DNA from: Vibrio albus | GTDB lineage: Bacteria; Pseudomonadota; Gammaproteobacteria; Enterobacterales; Vibrionaceae | Direction: 5' to 3' | Assembly: GCF_003144035.1 (NCBI RefSeq) | Contig: NZ_QFWT01000001.1 | Coordinates: forward strand, 248,001-312,000 | DNA length: 64,000 nucleotides | Part shown: in pieces, positions 1-9,498 of the stretch | Numbering within the stretch: the stretch's first letter is position 1 | Layout: every line of letters starts with the position of its first letter | Program-made: the position numbers and the translations under genes | The notes under the pieces: generated by a model | Seen by the model: only the letters and a program-made list of their open reading frames with translations | Told to the model about the DNA's origin: nothing | The model's database searches: none

Positions 1-1086
1 CTCATCGTTTACGTGTTCAAATTCTTCATATTCCACTTCGGCCGGGACAAAACCGGTGACTTCATCATCACGCAACACCAGCGCTTCATCCCTGAGATCT
101 CTCAGGCGCTCTGCATCCGCATAAGTGAGATACCATGGCGAATCAGGGTACTCTTTTACCGATTGTCGCAGTCGCTGGCTGAAGGCTCTGTTCTGATCCA
201 TATCAATGGCGGTACGGATAAACTTATGCACATGCCGGTCATAACCGATCCAGAGGTCAATAGTTTGCTGACCCCAGCTCACTATGCGGTCCAGTTTCAT
301 CTGCAGAACGAATAAGGTTTCTTCTATAAATTCCAGTTCAGAGTCACCATATATCTGCTCCTGAAGATCTAACAACTGGGTTTGCAGTTCGTCACCTGCG
401 GCCTGCAGTGTGTCCTGCAATTCTTTCAGTGTATCGGATGTTTCAGCCAGCAAGGTTTCACAGTTGTTTATGGCTTCCCGCCAGTCTTTATTCAGCAACT
501 CTGCTATCTGGGTTTTCACCTGTTGCTGTTGCTCATCCATCACTCGCTGATTCAGATCAATCTGGTCAAAAATTTCTCCTACCGAATACCGCAAAACACC
601 ATATACATTCTTACGCCAGTGATCTTCACCACCGCCTTGCTGAGCTGCCTGAATCGCTTTAGCCATTTCATCGGCAACAATAGATAGCTGAATAGACAGT
701 TTCAGCTTAGAAAATTCCCGGTGGCGTACGTAGTAGTCGGTGATACCTAACGCCAGCGGTGACAGACGGTAAATACTGGCTCCCTCTGTTACTTCACTGG
801 TGAAGCGGCTGATCAGCCTCTGACTGACCAGTTCGTTAATTGCGTTATTCGCGCGAAAAGCACTCGCTTCACCTGTGTTTTCAAATAGCCGGGTAACAAT
901 CTTGAACACATCATGTAGTTCCCCCTCACCCAGTTCTTCATCAAATCTTTCGTTACTAAGCACTGCTATCGCGATAAGAAACGCAAGACGTTCACTCGAA
1001 AGATTCAATGAGAAATCATGCTGCTTTACCCAACCGATCAGCTCATCCAGTGGCCCATCGGTCACAGCCTGAGTCATCTCACTCAT
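1..1086 (-). CDS. mukF: Chromosome partition protein MukF (kleisin), 3' end cut by the window edge
   Basis: The reading frame runs on the minus strand from an ATG at 1086 to the window edge without a stop, giving 362 codons of a protein usually near 440 residues. It begins [17 protein letters not shown] and contains the winged-helix N-terminal region and long helices typical of MukF. MukF is the kleisin of the MukBEF condensin, which compacts and segregates the chromosome. Its ATG overlaps the stop of cmoM by one base (TAATG), so the two are translationally coupled, and mukE-mukB would be expected beyond position 1. The overlap matches the cmoM-mukF arrangement of enterobacteria and vibrios. 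The C-terminal part is outside the window, not truncated by mutation as far as can be seen. Confidence 0.93.
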   Translation of the reverse strand, partial: MSEMTQAVTDGPLDELIGWVKQHDFSLNLSSERLAFLIAIAVLSNERFDEELGEGELHDVFKIVTRLFENTGEASAFRANNAINELVSQRLISRFTSEVTEGASIYRLSPLALGITDYYVRHREFSKLKLSIQLSIVADEMAKAIQAAQQGGGEDHWRKNVYGVLRYSVGEIFDQIDLNQRVMDEQQQQVKTQIAELLNKDWREAINNCETLLAETSDTLKELQDTLQAAGDELQTQLLDLQEQIYGDSELEFIEETLFVLQMKLDRIVSWGQQTIDLWIGYDRHVHKFIRTAIDMDQNRAFSQRLRQSVKEYPDSPWYLTYADAERLRDLRDEALVLRDDEVTGFVPAEVEYEEFEHVNDE

Positions 1087-1913
1087 TATTGTTCCTGTGT
1101 TTCTGTTTTCCTGGCCCATACATGAATATAGCGGCCAAGAGAAAGATAAGGCTCCTGACGGCACAACTGCCTTTCCAGAGCTAATACATCTTCAAACTGG
1201 TATTCACCCATATGCTTTACATTACCAATATAATCATGGAAAGAACGAATACCGGACTTTCCACATATTTCAAAACCGGCATTTTCAATCCACTGGTAAA
1301 CGTCTTCGGGTTTTAAACCTTTTTGTGGTTGCAGTTTGAAGCGCTTTCTGTGTGGCATTCCCTCTAGCACATGTGGGATATTGCCACAAATTACATTTTT
1401 CAGAACCAATCCGTGGTGATTATAAAACATGATCGATGCCACCCCTCCGGGCCGAACCTGATCCAGTGCTATGTTTAATGCCTCCTGAGGTTCAACAAGC
1501 CATTCCATGACGGCGTGAAACAGGAGCATGTCCACTTTACCGTCCAGGTGTTCAGCAATGTCCTGAACCGGAGAATGAACCAGCCGATAGTGCTCAAGCA
1601 AGCCGTTATCTTCAATATCCTGACGGGCTAACTGAAGCATTTCAGAAGAAAGATCACATAATGTAACTCTATGCCCAAGCTTTGCTAATCGCTGAGACAT
1701 CTGAGCCAATCCTCCTCCTGCATCAAGAACATGCATAGGTTTGCTCGGCATTTTATCCGCTTCAGGGCTGTTTTCCTTTGAAAGCCCCAAAAGAGCCATG
1801 GCATCCTGCAAATCCTCCCAAACAATAGTTTGACGAATCTCTCCTTTTTCGGATCCATAGATATTTTTAGCGAATTTATGCGCTATATCGTCGAAATTAC
1901 GGTCTTCTCTCAC
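1086..1913 (-). CDS. cmoM: tRNA 5-carboxymethoxyuridine methyltransferase CmoM (SmtA)
   Basis: A 275-residue class I SAM-dependent methyltransferase with motif I, LDAGGG, at about residues 63-68. The N-terminus ([17 protein letters not shown]) is closely like E. coli CmoM/SmtA. CmoM methylates 5-carboxymethoxyuridine at the wobble position of certain tRNAs. The first gene of the cmoM-mukF(-mukE-mukB) operon, it ends in a one-base overlap with mukF. The start taken is a GTG at 1913, which leaves a protein a little longer than the 261-residue E. coli enzyme; the upstream ribosome-binding site is weak. The 114-base gap to elyC is a divergent promoter region. Confidence 0.9.
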   Translation of the reverse strand: MREDRNFDDIAHKFAKNIYGSEKGEIRQTIVWEDLQDAMALLGLSKENSPEADKMPSKPMHVLDAGGGLAQMSQRLAKLGHRVTLCDLSSEMLQLARQDIEDNGLLEHYRLVHSPVQDIAEHLDGKVDMLLFHAVMEWLVEPQEALNIALDQVRPGGVASIMFYNHHGLVLKNVICGNIPHVLEGMPHRKRFKLQPQKGLKPEDVYQWIENAGFEICGKSGIRSFHDYIGNVKHMGEYQFEDVLALERQLCRQEPYLSLGRYIHVWARKTETQEQ

Positions 1914-2027
1914 GGCACGTTAGGGTATGATATCCAATCTTGGCGCTTATTCTGTCATAGGAATATAAGTAATAAAGAGTTAAGCTCTATTTTTATAACT
2001 AAGTGATGATTTTTCGGACTATTAAGT

Positions 2028-2840
2028 ATGTTTGAGCTGAAAAAAATACTGTCTTCTTTAGCAATGCCGCTGCCGGCCCTTCTTATTATAGGGTTTATCG
2101 GTCTGGGGATGGTGATGTTTTCAAGGCACCATCGCTTTGGCTGCCTCTTCTTGTTTCTTTCCCTTGGTGGCATCTTTCTGGCCTCATTTCAACCGATCTC
2201 GACCCGTCTTCTTATGCCACTGGAAAGAGAGCATAAAGCCTTTTTGCCAGTAGCAGACGCTATCGATTATGTAATGGTTCTAGGTAATGGCCATATTGTA
2301 GACCCAGAAATTCCTCCAACTTCCGAGCTTAGCCGCACCGCTTTGATGCGTCTTACGGAAGGCATACGGATTCAAAGAATGTATCCGGGAGCAAAGCTGA
2401 TTCTTTCCGGCTATGCCGGTGGCTCTGAATTCAGCCACGCAAGAATGATGGCCAGAGTAGCTCTTGCGCTTGGCGTCGCAAAGCCAGATATTATTTTGCT
2501 GGAAACCGCTGTGGACACATGGGAGGAAGCCCGCCAGGCCGCCGCCTTTGTTAATAACAAAAATCTGGTGCTGGTAACCTCTGCCAGCCATATGAAACGG
2601 GCCTTAATGGAATTTCATTCCGCTGGCCTGAATCCGATTCCGGCACCAACGAACTTTCTTGCCCACAGCCAGATCCATCAGCCATGGATAAAATATACCC
2701 CCTCCTCTAGTTATCTGGAGCAGACAGAACTTTACTGGCATGAACAACTGGGGATCTGGTGGAGCCACTTGCGAGACTACCTGATGAGTGGTGGTCAGGC
2801 TCCAGAGCAAGAGCCTTTGGCTATGGAAACAGAAAGTTAG
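2028..2840 (+). CDS. elyC: Envelope biogenesis factor ElyC (DUF218/YdcF-like)
   Basis: This 270-residue protein has two hydrophobic helices at about 12-32 and 37-55 followed by a DUF218 (SanA/YdcF-like) domain starting with VMVLGNGH near residue 83. ElyC (YcbC) in E. coli is an inner-membrane protein needed for normal peptidoglycan synthesis at low temperature and for control of lipid carrier use; that role is known from the family, not visible here. The gene is divergent from cmoM, the same neighbourhood as in E. coli. Translation starts at ATG 2028. Confidence 0.85.
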   Translation: MFELKKILSSLAMPLPALLIIGFIGLGMVMFSRHHRFGCLFLFLSLGGIFLASFQPISTRLLMPLEREHKAFLPVADAIDYVMVLGNGHIVDPEIPPTSELSRTALMRLTEGIRIQRMYPGAKLILSGYAGGSEFSHARMMARVALALGVAKPDIILLETAVDTWEEARQAAAFVNNKNLVLVTSASHMKRALMEFHSAGLNPIPAPTNFLAHSQIHQPWIKYTPSSSYLEQTELYWHEQLGIWWSHLRDYLMSGGQAPEQEPLAMETES

Positions 2841-2936
2841 GGTATGTTGATTTCTGACGGTTGTACTACTATTTATTACATAACAAAGGCTAGAAAACGT
2901 TATTAATAAGGTAAATACCACCGTCGGGACACCTCT

Positions 2937-3608
2937 ATGCAACAGACCAACATGCAAGAGATAAAAGCGTTCAATGAGCAGAGAGCAGAAATTTACTGGT
3001 GGCTTTCCGGCATTTTTATCCGACCACTTACCCCTTCTGAGCTAAATGCATATCACCAACCCGAGATAAAAGCATTTTTGTCCGGGCTGGGTAATAACAA
3101 GGTTCTCAAGTCCGCTACCAATAAGCTTATTAAGGTGATCCGTCAGATAGAATCGGATCCCCAAGCCCATAAAAAATTAGCAGATGACTTTCAGCTGCTG
3201 TATATCCGTTCCGACCATAACGGTCCCAAAGCTTCTCCCTGTGCATCCGCTTATGTGGATGATCCGACTCTACCTGCCCGGAAGATCACTGAATTAATGC
3301 AGCAGAAAGGCATTCAGGAAGACAGCAAATTCCATGAACCGGCAGACCACCTGGCAACGGAACTCGACTTACTCAGCCATATGATCATTCGCTCTAATGA
3401 ACTTGAAAAACCCGAGCATATGGACTTAGCGTTTCTGGAACAGAAAAACTTCATAGAGGATGACTTACTGAACTGGTTGCCGGCTTTCGTCAAACGATGT
3501 GCTGAATACGACTCACTTGGCTTTTATCGTCATGTTTCAGATCTGTTACTTAATTTTTGCAGACTTGATTCTTCGTATTTATCAGCCGGCACTTCGGAGA
3601 AAAAATAG
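2937..3608 (+). CDS. torD: TorD-family molybdoenzyme chaperone
   Basis: A 223-residue all-helical protein of the TorD/DmsD/NarJ chaperone superfamily. The core signature, FQLLYIRSDHNGPKASPCASAY then EPADHLATELDLLSHM, matches TorD, which binds the Tat signal and the core of the TMAO reductase TorA before molybdenum cofactor insertion. No torA, torC or torR lies in the window, so the chaperone gene is separated from its client. ATG 2937 is used; a second in-frame ATG at 2952 is possible. A terminator follows at 3702-3730. It could serve another TorA-like enzyme. Confidence 0.85.
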   Translation: MQQTNMQEIKAFNEQRAEIYWWLSGIFIRPLTPSELNAYHQPEIKAFLSGLGNNKVLKSATNKLIKVIRQIESDPQAHKKLADDFQLLYIRSDHNGPKASPCASAYVDDPTLPARKITELMQQKGIQEDSKFHEPADHLATELDLLSHMIIRSNELEKPEHMDLAFLEQKNFIEDDLLNWLPAFVKRCAEYDSLGFYRHVSDLLLNFCRLDSSYLSAGTSEKK

Positions 3609-3701
3609 CTTATTATGTGATATAAGGCGGTGGTTCATATTGTCTCATCAGTTGATAAAGACTAAAATTTGCCCCGACAAATAATGATAAATATTGATAA
3701 A

Positions 3702-3730
3702 AACCGCTATCCTTTACGTAGCGGTTTTTT
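3702..3730 (+). terminator. Rho-independent terminator after torD
   Basis: AACCGCTA (3702-3709) pairs with TAGCGGTT (3719-3726) and is followed by a T run. It separates torD from purR. Confidence 0.85.
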
Positions 3731-3776
3731 GTGTTTTCGGTATACCTCCTTACCGAATGTCTAAAGGACAGAATTT

Positions 3777-4784
3777 ATGGCCACAATAAAAGACGTTGCT
3801 CGCCTTGCTGGTGTTTCAACCACAACCGTTTCCCATGTCATCAACAAAACCCGCTTTGTTGCCGAAACTACTCAACAAAAAGTGATGGAAGCGGTAAAAG
3901 AGCTGAATTACGCTCCCAGCGCCGTTGCCCGTAGCCTGAAATGTAATACCACCCGCACCATAGGTATGTTAGTGACGCAATCGACAAACCCGTTCTTCGC
4001 GGAGGTCGTTGATGGCGTAGAGAGCTATTGTTATCGACAGGGGTACACCCTGATTCTGTGTAATACGGGGGGTATCTACGAAAAACAACGCGACTATATT
4101 CGTATGCTGGCAGAAAAGCGTGTAGATGGAATCCTGGTTATGTGCTCTGACCTGACCAAAGAGCTTCAGGAAATGCTCGATACTTACTCTGATATCCCTA
4201 AAGTAATTATGGACTGGGGACCAGAGAGTTCTGCTTCTGATAAGATCATTGATAATTCAGAAGAAGGTGGTTATATGGCGACCAAGTACCTGATTGAAAA
4301 TGGTCATACCAATATTTTCTGCCTGAGCGGACACCTGGAAAAAGCCATTTGCCAGGAGCGGATTCTGGGTTACAAACGCGCATTGGCAGAAGCCGGACTT
4401 ACATTCGATGAGAATAACATCATTGAGGGTAATTTCGAATGCGATACCGCCGTCGAAGCTGCTGATAAAATTCTGGCTCTGGAAAACAGACCGACGGCCG
4501 TCTTCTGTTTTAACGATACGATGGCGCTGGGCCTGATGAGCCGATTACAGCAGGTAGGCACCCGTGTTCCGGAAGACATCTCTGTCATCGGTTACGATAA
4601 TATTGAACTGGCCGGTTATTTTTCTCCGCCGTTGACGACCATCCACCAACCCAAGCGTCGTGTAGGTAAAACAGCGTTTGAAATATTGCTTGAGAGAATC
4701 AAGAACAAAGAGCATGAAAGGCATGTCTTTGAAATGCAGCCAGAGCTTGTCATTCGTGACAGCGTCAAAAATTTGAACGCATAG
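3777..4784 (+). CDS. purR: HTH-type purine repressor PurR
   Basis: A 335-residue LacI/GalR-family repressor. Residues 2-56 form the DNA-binding head ([20 protein letters not shown]) with a hinge helix near SAVARSLK; the rest is a periplasmic-binding-protein-like sensor domain. PurR with hypoxanthine or guanine represses purine biosynthesis genes. Length and head sequence agree closely with E. coli PurR (341 residues). ATG 3777 follows an AAAGGA ribosome-binding site. It stands alone between torD and the tfoY control region; no clear PUR operator was found in front of it by eye. purB, a member of the usual regulon, is at 25.2 kb. Confidence 0.92.
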   Translation: MATIKDVARLAGVSTTTVSHVINKTRFVAETTQQKVMEAVKELNYAPSAVARSLKCNTTRTIGMLVTQSTNPFFAEVVDGVESYCYRQGYTLILCNTGGIYEKQRDYIRMLAEKRVDGILVMCSDLTKELQEMLDTYSDIPKVIMDWGPESSASDKIIDNSEEGGYMATKYLIENGHTNIFCLSGHLEKAICQERILGYKRALAEAGLTFDENNIIEGNFECDTAVEAADKILALENRPTAVFCFNDTMALGLMSRLQQVGTRVPEDISVIGYDNIELAGYFSPPLTTIHQPKRRVGKTAFEILLERIKNKEHERHVFEMQPELVIRDSVKNLNA

Positions 4785-4890
4785 ATGGACATAGTGAACA
4801 GATATTCTTAAAAAGAAATCTATTTAGCCCCTAAGACTGACTTTTATACGACTAAAATTTCATTCTTTGGCATTAAAGTTCCAATTTTGA

Positions 4891-4906
4891 TGTGATACAG
4901 GTCACA
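4891..4906. promoter_or_regulatory. CRP binding site upstream of the tfoY riboswitch
   Basis: TGTGATACAGGTCACA matches the CRP consensus TGTGA-N6-TCACA at all ten conserved positions. It lies 52 bases before the start of the c-di-GMP riboswitch, a distance at which it could act on a promoter in the 4907-4957 interval. Whether it activates or represses cannot be told from the sequence. Confidence 0.8.
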
Positions 4907-4956
4907 CTATTTTCTTTATTGCGTGATCTTTGTCCAAAATTTTCCTATATTGACAT

Positions 4957-5050
4957 TGTCACGACCAGGGCAAACCATCTGAAAAGATGGGACGCAAAGC
5001 TTCCGGCCTTCCTCTTGTCAAAACAAGAAAAGGTAGCGGGGTTGCCGAAG
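4957..5050 (+). ncRNA. Cyclic-di-GMP-I (GEMM-I) riboswitch upstream of tfoY
   Basis: The sequence carries the hallmark blocks of the GEMM-I aptamer in order: CACGACCAGGGCAAACC, a P1b hairpin closed by a GAAA tetraloop (CCATCTGAAAAGATGG), GGACGCAAAGC, a second hairpin beginning TTCCGGCC, then GGTAGCGGGGTTGCCG. This is the same arrangement as the V. cholerae Vc2 riboswitch, which also precedes tfoY. It senses c-di-GMP in the 5' leader of the mRNA. The aptamer ends about 80 bases before the first possible tfoY start, leaving room for an expression platform. Confidence 0.96.
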
Positions 5051-5052
5051 AC

Positions 5053-5118
5053 AAATTAGCAGCGGTGCGATTTTGTTTGACTATGTTCTGACATCAGAAT
5101 GCAACTGTGTGCTAATTT
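5053..5118 (+). promoter_or_regulatory. Candidate expression platform of the tfoY riboswitch
   Basis: AAATTAGCA (5053-5061) is perfectly complementary to TGCTAATTT (5110-5118), and a small hairpin TTCTG-ACAT-CAGAA lies inside at 5086-5099. The 3' arm ends just before the GGAAATGGA segment in front of the tfoY start codons. No poly-U tract follows, so control of ribosome access is more likely than termination. This is inference from base pairing alone. Confidence 0.45.
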
Positions 5119-5130
5119 CTCGGAAATGGA

Positions 5131-5763
5131 TTGGTTGGATCAATTTACGAACCCGAGATTAAAGCAATGGATAAACCAGTACTAAAAAATTCACTCCGTC
5201 TATTCCAGCAATTTGGGCAGGTGAAATCCCGCTCCATGTTTGGTGGATTTGGCATCTTTGTCGATGAGACAATGTTCGCCCTTGTGGTGAATGATGCCCT
5301 GCATATCCGTTCTTGCCAACTGACGACTGAGCAATTCAAAGATGCAGGATATGAACCATACGTGTATAAAAAACGTGGCTTTCCTGTCGTTACTAAATAT
5401 TTCGCTTTACCTGACGGTATGTGGGATACGCCAGATGAGATTTTGTCTGTCGCTTCAGTTGCGTTGGAAAATGCGAAAGAAGAGAAGACAGCACAGGCAG
5501 AAGAGAAGCCAACCCGACTTAAAGATCTGCCGAACCTGAGGCTTGGTACAGAACGAATGCTGAAAAAAGCCGGTATTAACAGTGTCTCTGAACTAAAAAA
5601 GGCCGGTGCGGTAAGTGCATTTAAAGCGATACAGCAGACACATTCAAGTCAAGTAAGCCTTGAGCTCCTCTGGGCTCTTGAAGGCGCGATTGAAGGTAAA
5701 CATTGGTCTGTACTGTCTAAACAGACCAGAGATGACCTGATGCATCAGCTTGATGAATGTTAA
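5131..5763 (+). CDS. tfoY: TfoX-family regulator TfoY
   Basis: A protein with an N-terminal TfoX_N domain ([24 protein letters not shown]) and a C-terminal TfoX_C helix-hairpin-like domain ([20 protein letters not shown] onward). Of the two vibrio paralogues, the c-di-GMP riboswitch upstream identifies this one as TfoY, which is linked in V. cholerae to motility and type VI secretion rather than to competence. Two starts are possible: TTG 5131 (210 residues) and ATG 5167 (198 residues, nearer the usual length). An ATG at 5126 is out of frame. A perfect CRP site adds a cAMP input. The gene ends in a strong terminator shared in position with the convergent hydrolase gene. Confidence 0.9.
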   Translation: MVGSIYEPEIKAMDKPVLKNSLRLFQQFGQVKSRSMFGGFGIFVDETMFALVVNDALHIRSCQLTTEQFKDAGYEPYVYKKRGFPVVTKYFALPDGMWDTPDEILSVASVALENAKEEKTAQAEEKPTRLKDLPNLRLGTERMLKKAGINSVSELKKAGAVSAFKAIQQTHSSQVSLELLWALEGAIEGKHWSVLSKQTRDDLMHQLDEC

Positions 5764-5797
5764 CAGCCTGCTGTTGAAATAATCAGGCAATCAATAA

Positions 5798-5830
5798 GGC
5801 AAAGGCCTCTTTAGGAGCCTTTGCCTTTTT
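5798..5830 (+). terminator. Terminator after tfoY
   Basis: GGCAAAGGC (5798-5806) pairs with GCCTTTGCC (5817-5825) and is followed by five T. It lies between convergent genes and may also slow minus-strand transcripts, though the minus-strand T run is poor. Confidence 0.85.
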
Positions 5831-5836
5831 GTTACT

Positions 5837-6649
5837 TTATGCAACGATAGGCTGGCCATTGAATTTAGTAATAAATTCAATCGACTTCTGGTTGAATTCT
5901 TCCGGCCTCTCCACATTACAGACATGACCACAATCAGAGATTTCCCACAGGAAACTTTGCTTATGTTCTGCCACCATTTCTCTCACGGGCTGAATAAACA
6001 TATAGTCTCGGTCTCCCATCAGATAAAGGGTCGGGATTGCCAGTTCTTTTTCCCGGAAATATCGCATCAGCGGGTTCACCTCTGCCGCGAGAATAAACCA
6101 GCGCTTAAACTCTTTCTGGCACAACTTTTTCGCTTCACGGACAAACAAGTGCCTGGATTCTTTCTGATTCTTCTGTGGCATCACAATATAGGCGAATAAT
6201 TTATATAGCCACATATAAGGAATAATATGTTTACCAAGGTTTCCCAGTGTCACTAAACACTGTGAACGAATATCCAGTCTGGTAATGGCTCCGCCAAGCA
6301 CCATAGATTGTACGCGCTCGGCAGCCAGCTCTGCCAAATTCCTGACAATGATCGTTCCCAAAGACATACCGACAAAGTGCGCAGAGTGAATTTTCAGGTG
6401 ATCCAACACCGCTAAAATATCGGTAGTCACATCCTTAAATGTGTATTTATTGGTAATCAGTTCTTTAATCAGATGGTCGGAACGTCCATGCCCCCTCAGG
6501 TCAATCAGCAGCAAATTAAAATGCTGTTTGTAGGCTTTGATCTGTTTAAACCAGATAGAGGAGCTTCCTCCGGCACCATGAACAAAGACTACCCACTCTT
6601 TTGAAGTAGGATGGTGGTACGTTTTATGAAACAACAGTTCTTGGGACAT
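5837..6649 (-). CDS. Alpha/beta-fold hydrolase, substrate unknown
   Basis: A 270-residue alpha/beta hydrolase. The oxyanion-loop motif HGAGG is at about residue 24, the nucleophile elbow GMSLG puts the catalytic Ser near residue 96, an acidic residue follows in MGDRD (about 213-215) and the His is in CGHVCNVERPEEF (about 242). No signal peptide or membrane segment is seen, so it is probably cytosolic. It resembles enol-lactone hydrolase and BioH-like enzymes, but the sequence does not fix the substrate. It is a single gene between tfoY (convergent) and the glg operon, with ATG at 6649. Confidence 0.8.
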   Translation of the reverse strand: MSQELLFHKTYHHPTSKEWVVFVHGAGGSSSIWFKQIKAYKQHFNLLLIDLRGHGRSDHLIKELITNKYTFKDVTTDILAVLDHLKIHSAHFVGMSLGTIIVRNLAELAAERVQSMVLGGAITRLDIRSQCLVTLGNLGKHIIPYMWLYKLFAYIVMPQKNQKESRHLFVREAKKLCQKEFKRWFILAAEVNPLMRYFREKELAIPTLYLMGDRDYMFIQPVREMVAEHKQSFLWEISDCGHVCNVERPEEFNQKSIEFITKFNGQPIVA

Positions 6650-6768
6650 TTCCTAATTTATATTTCTCTAAATAATACTCAACGGCTGAGGTTACCACAC
6701 CTTTTTAAGCGCTGTCTTGTAAGATAAACAGTCTGTGACACTGCTCTCCTACCGACATGAGCCATACA

Positions 6769-6800
6769 CAAAAAAAGCTCCTGTATTCCCATACAAGAGC
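6769..6800 (-). terminator. Terminator of the glgC-glgA operon
   Basis: On the minus strand GCTCTTGTAT pairs with ATACAGGAGC (one G-U pair) around a GGGA loop, followed by eight T (complement of 6769-6776). Confidence 0.85.
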
Positions 6801-6824
6801 CTTAATATGTGTTCAGGTAACGCT

Positions 6825-8279
6825 CTATTGCTGCAAAGCCTTACGGTACATATCAACATACTCAATCGCAGAATGCTGCCAGCTAAAATTACGCAGCATT
6901 GCTCTTAGCTGAGTTTCCCGCATTTTTTCTGGCTGTTGCAGATAGAAAATGAGAGCTCTCTGCATCGTAATAAGTAAATCTTTCGCAAGAGGGTAATGAA
7001 AACTAAAACCAGTGGCATTCTCTGGCTCAACGTCGACATCAATGACCGTATCTTTTAATCCGCCAACTTCACGAACAATGGGCAGCGTACCGTAGGCCAT
7101 ACTGTAGATCTGGTTAAGACCACAAGCTTCAAACTCTGAAGGCATAAGGAAGAAATCAGAGCCGGCTTCGACTAAATGCGCAAGACGATTGCTGTATGCT
7201 TCGACAAACGTAAACTTGTCTGGATAATTGGCAGAAATACTGCGCAGTCTGTCCGCGATTTTTGGATCACCCGTTCCCACAATAACAATCTGAATATCGT
7301 TGCGCAGAAACTGTTCTAAGATAGGTAAAATGTAGTTAAACCCTTTCTGGTGGGTCAGACGACACACCATACCAAACAGCGGCTTTTCTTCACAGGGAAG
7401 GTGACATTCATCCTGTAGCACCTCTTTGGCTGCCAGCTTTCCTTTCAGCATACTTTGTTCATTGGCAGAATAGTGCAGAGGGAGGTATTTATCTGTCTTA
7501 GGATCCCATTCGCTGTAGTCGCAGCCGTTCAGGATGCCGCGCAAGTCGTCAACACGCCGGTTAAAGTCATCCACCAGCCCATGAGAACCCACGGGGGTAA
7601 GTAACTCCTGAGCATAATTCGGGCTAACCGCATTGATCTTGTCCGCATAAGCAATCCCCGCTCTCAGCATACCGATATGAGAGTGACTGTAACGCAAATG
7701 CTCCATCCCTATCGCCTGTAGCTCAGGAATAATCTGTAGCTCATCGTAAGAATATATGCCCTGAAAGACAGCATTATGTATAGTAAGAACACTTTTAATG
7801 CCCGAGAAAAAAGACTCTTCGCTATAACGATTTTTCAATAAAAACGGTACGAGCCCGGTATGCCAGTCATTGGCATGAATAATATCCGGCTGAATACCGA
7901 GTTTTGGCAGACAATCCAGAGCCGCCGCACAGAAAAAACTAAAGCGCTCACCATTATCGGAATACGCCGTATTATGTTCGGCGTACAACTCTGACCGGTT
8001 AAAATACTGTTCACACTCGATGGCATACACAGGTACGCCATCCAGCATCATTTTTCTTATTTTGTAATGAGTATGTGGCCAGAAGTCTAATTCTGTAGAG
8101 AGAACCTCTTCTGCCTCGTAAAATCCGGGAAGGATACTATAGCCGGGGATAACTATAGATACATCATGACCAAGCTCCTGTAGTGCTTTAGGCAGAGCCT
8201 TGGCAACATCTGCCAAGCCCCCGCTTTTTACAAGACCCTGAGCCTCTGAAACAGTAAACCAAATTTTCGTTTGTTCCAT
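6825..8279 (-). CDS. glgA: Glycogen synthase GlgA
   Basis: A 484-residue ADP-glucose:alpha-1,4-glucan glucosyltransferase (GT5, GT-B fold). The N-terminal ADP-glucose motif KSGGLADV is at about residues 18-25 and the C-terminal domain has the PSEFEACGLNQIYSMAYGT signature. It elongates glycogen chains with ADP-glucose made by GlgC. The ATG at 8279 lies one base after the glgC stop (TAG at 8281-8283), so the two are coupled; a longer reading from TTG 8291 would add four residues and is less likely. No glgB, glgX or glgP is present in the window. Confidence 0.95.
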   Translation of the reverse strand: MEQTKIWFTVSEAQGLVKSGGLADVAKALPKALQELGHDVSIVIPGYSILPGFYEAEEVLSTELDFWPHTHYKIRKMMLDGVPVYAIECEQYFNRSELYAEHNTAYSDNGERFSFFCAAALDCLPKLGIQPDIIHANDWHTGLVPFLLKNRYSEESFFSGIKSVLTIHNAVFQGIYSYDELQIIPELQAIGMEHLRYSHSHIGMLRAGIAYADKINAVSPNYAQELLTPVGSHGLVDDFNRRVDDLRGILNGCDYSEWDPKTDKYLPLHYSANEQSMLKGKLAAKEVLQDECHLPCEEKPLFGMVCRLTHQKGFNYILPILEQFLRNDIQIVIVGTGDPKIADRLRSISANYPDKFTFVEAYSNRLAHLVEAGSDFFLMPSEFEACGLNQIYSMAYGTLPIVREVGGLKDTVIDVDVEPENATGFSFHYPLAKDLLITMQRALIFYLQQPEKMRETQLRAMLRNFSWQHSAIEYVDMYRKALQQ

Positions 8280-8280
8280 T

Positions 8281-9498
8281 CTAGAACCCAACTTTTGTTC
8301 CTTTTGCTATGACCACAATCCCTTCAGGTGACACGTGGAACCTTTTTGCATCCTGTTCAGGGTTTTCACCGATCACGGTTCCGGGAGCGATCTCTACATG
8401 TTTATCTATTATTGCTTTTCGAATGCTGCAACCCGCACCAATTTTCACATCACCCAATAGAATAGACTCAGTAATCATTGAACCTGGTGCAATATTGCTT
8501 CGGTAGCCTAACACAGATTTATAAACATGAGCACCTTGAACATAGCTACCTCCGGCAATCAGACTGTCTTTTACGCAAGTTTCGTGATCGCCGATATCGG
8601 CAAACGTTGCTGGCGGCAACGGTGGGAAGTAAGTATGTAGCGGCCATTTACGGTTATACAGCGAAAACATTGGGTCTTTATCCAGAAGATCCATATGTGC
8701 AGCCCAGTACGAATCAATCGTACCTACATCACGCCAGTAAGTGGTTTCTTTTTCCCCGTGAATAACATTAGTTGAAAAGTCATAGACATAAACTCCACCT
8801 TCTTTATACATCTTAGGAATAATGTCTTTACCAAAGTCATGGCTGGACTCTTTATTGACCGCATCTTCCCGTAAGTTCTGACATAGAGGTTTGGTATCAA
8901 AAACATAATTCCCCATCGAAACCAGAGCGAAATCAGGATCACCTGGAATCGGTTTCGGATTTGCTGGTTTTTCTTCAAACCCAATCATTTTCCCGTCTTC
9001 ATCAACTTGAATGACACCAAACTGAGAAGCTTCCGAAAGAGGCATTCTTAATGCGGATACCGTCAGGCGTGCATTTTTGCTTTTGTGATAATCCAGCATC
9101 TGCCGAATATCCATCTTATAAATATGATCAGAACCAAAAATACAGACCTGCTCCGGTTCGGATAACTCTACAAAACTGATATTCTGGTAAATAGCGTCTG
9201 CAGTACCTTCGTACCAACGCTTACCGTCCCGCATCTGGGCCGGAACCGAATCGATAAAGCTGCCGGTAATCCCGGACAAGTTCCAGCCCTTTTTCATATG
9301 CAGATAGAGTGACTGAGACTTAAACTGAGTTAGCACATAGATTTGTGTCAGACCAGCATTAACAAAGTTATTCAGAGCAAAATCAATTAAACGATAACTC
9401 GCACCAAATGGAACCGAAGGTTTGCTACGGCTCTCAGTTAAAGGACGCAGGCGAGCCCCTTCTCCACCCGCAAGAATCATGCTTAAAACACCAGCCAT
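8281..9498 (-). CDS. glgC: Glucose-1-phosphate adenylyltransferase GlgC
   Basis: A 405-residue ADP-glucose pyrophosphorylase. The nucleotidyltransferase motif MILAGGEGARLRPLT is at the N-terminus, EGTADAIYQN follows in the middle, and the C-terminal part is a left-handed beta-helix of hexapeptide repeats. It makes ADP-glucose from ATP and glucose-1-phosphate, the committed step of glycogen synthesis. ATG 9498 is chosen because a GGAG ribosome-binding site lies seven to nine bases upstream; a TTG at 9513 in frame would sit on top of that site. First gene of the glgC-glgA operon. Confidence 0.95.
   Translation of the reverse strand: MAGVLSMILAGGEGARLRPLTESRSKPSVPFGASYRLIDFALNNFVNAGLTQIYVLTQFKSQSLYLHMKKGWNLSGITGSFIDSVPAQMRDGKRWYEGTADAIYQNISFVELSEPEQVCIFGSDHIYKMDIRQMLDYHKSKNARLTVSALRMPLSEASQFGVIQVDEDGKMIGFEEKPANPKPIPGDPDFALVSMGNYVFDTKPLCQNLREDAVNKESSHDFGKDIIPKMYKEGGVYVYDFSTNVIHGEKETTYWRDVGTIDSYWAAHMDLLDKDPMFSLYNRKWPLHTYFPPLPPATFADIGDHETCVKDSLIAGGSYVQGAHVYKSVLGYRSNIAPGSMITESILLGDVKIGAGCSIRKAIIDKHVEIAPGTVIGENPEQDAKRFHVSPEGIVVIAKGTKVGF

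Noticed and set aside
5126..5128. ATG just before the tfoY start as a translation start
   Set aside because: It is out of frame with the TfoX domain; the in-frame choices are TTG 5131 and ATG 5167.
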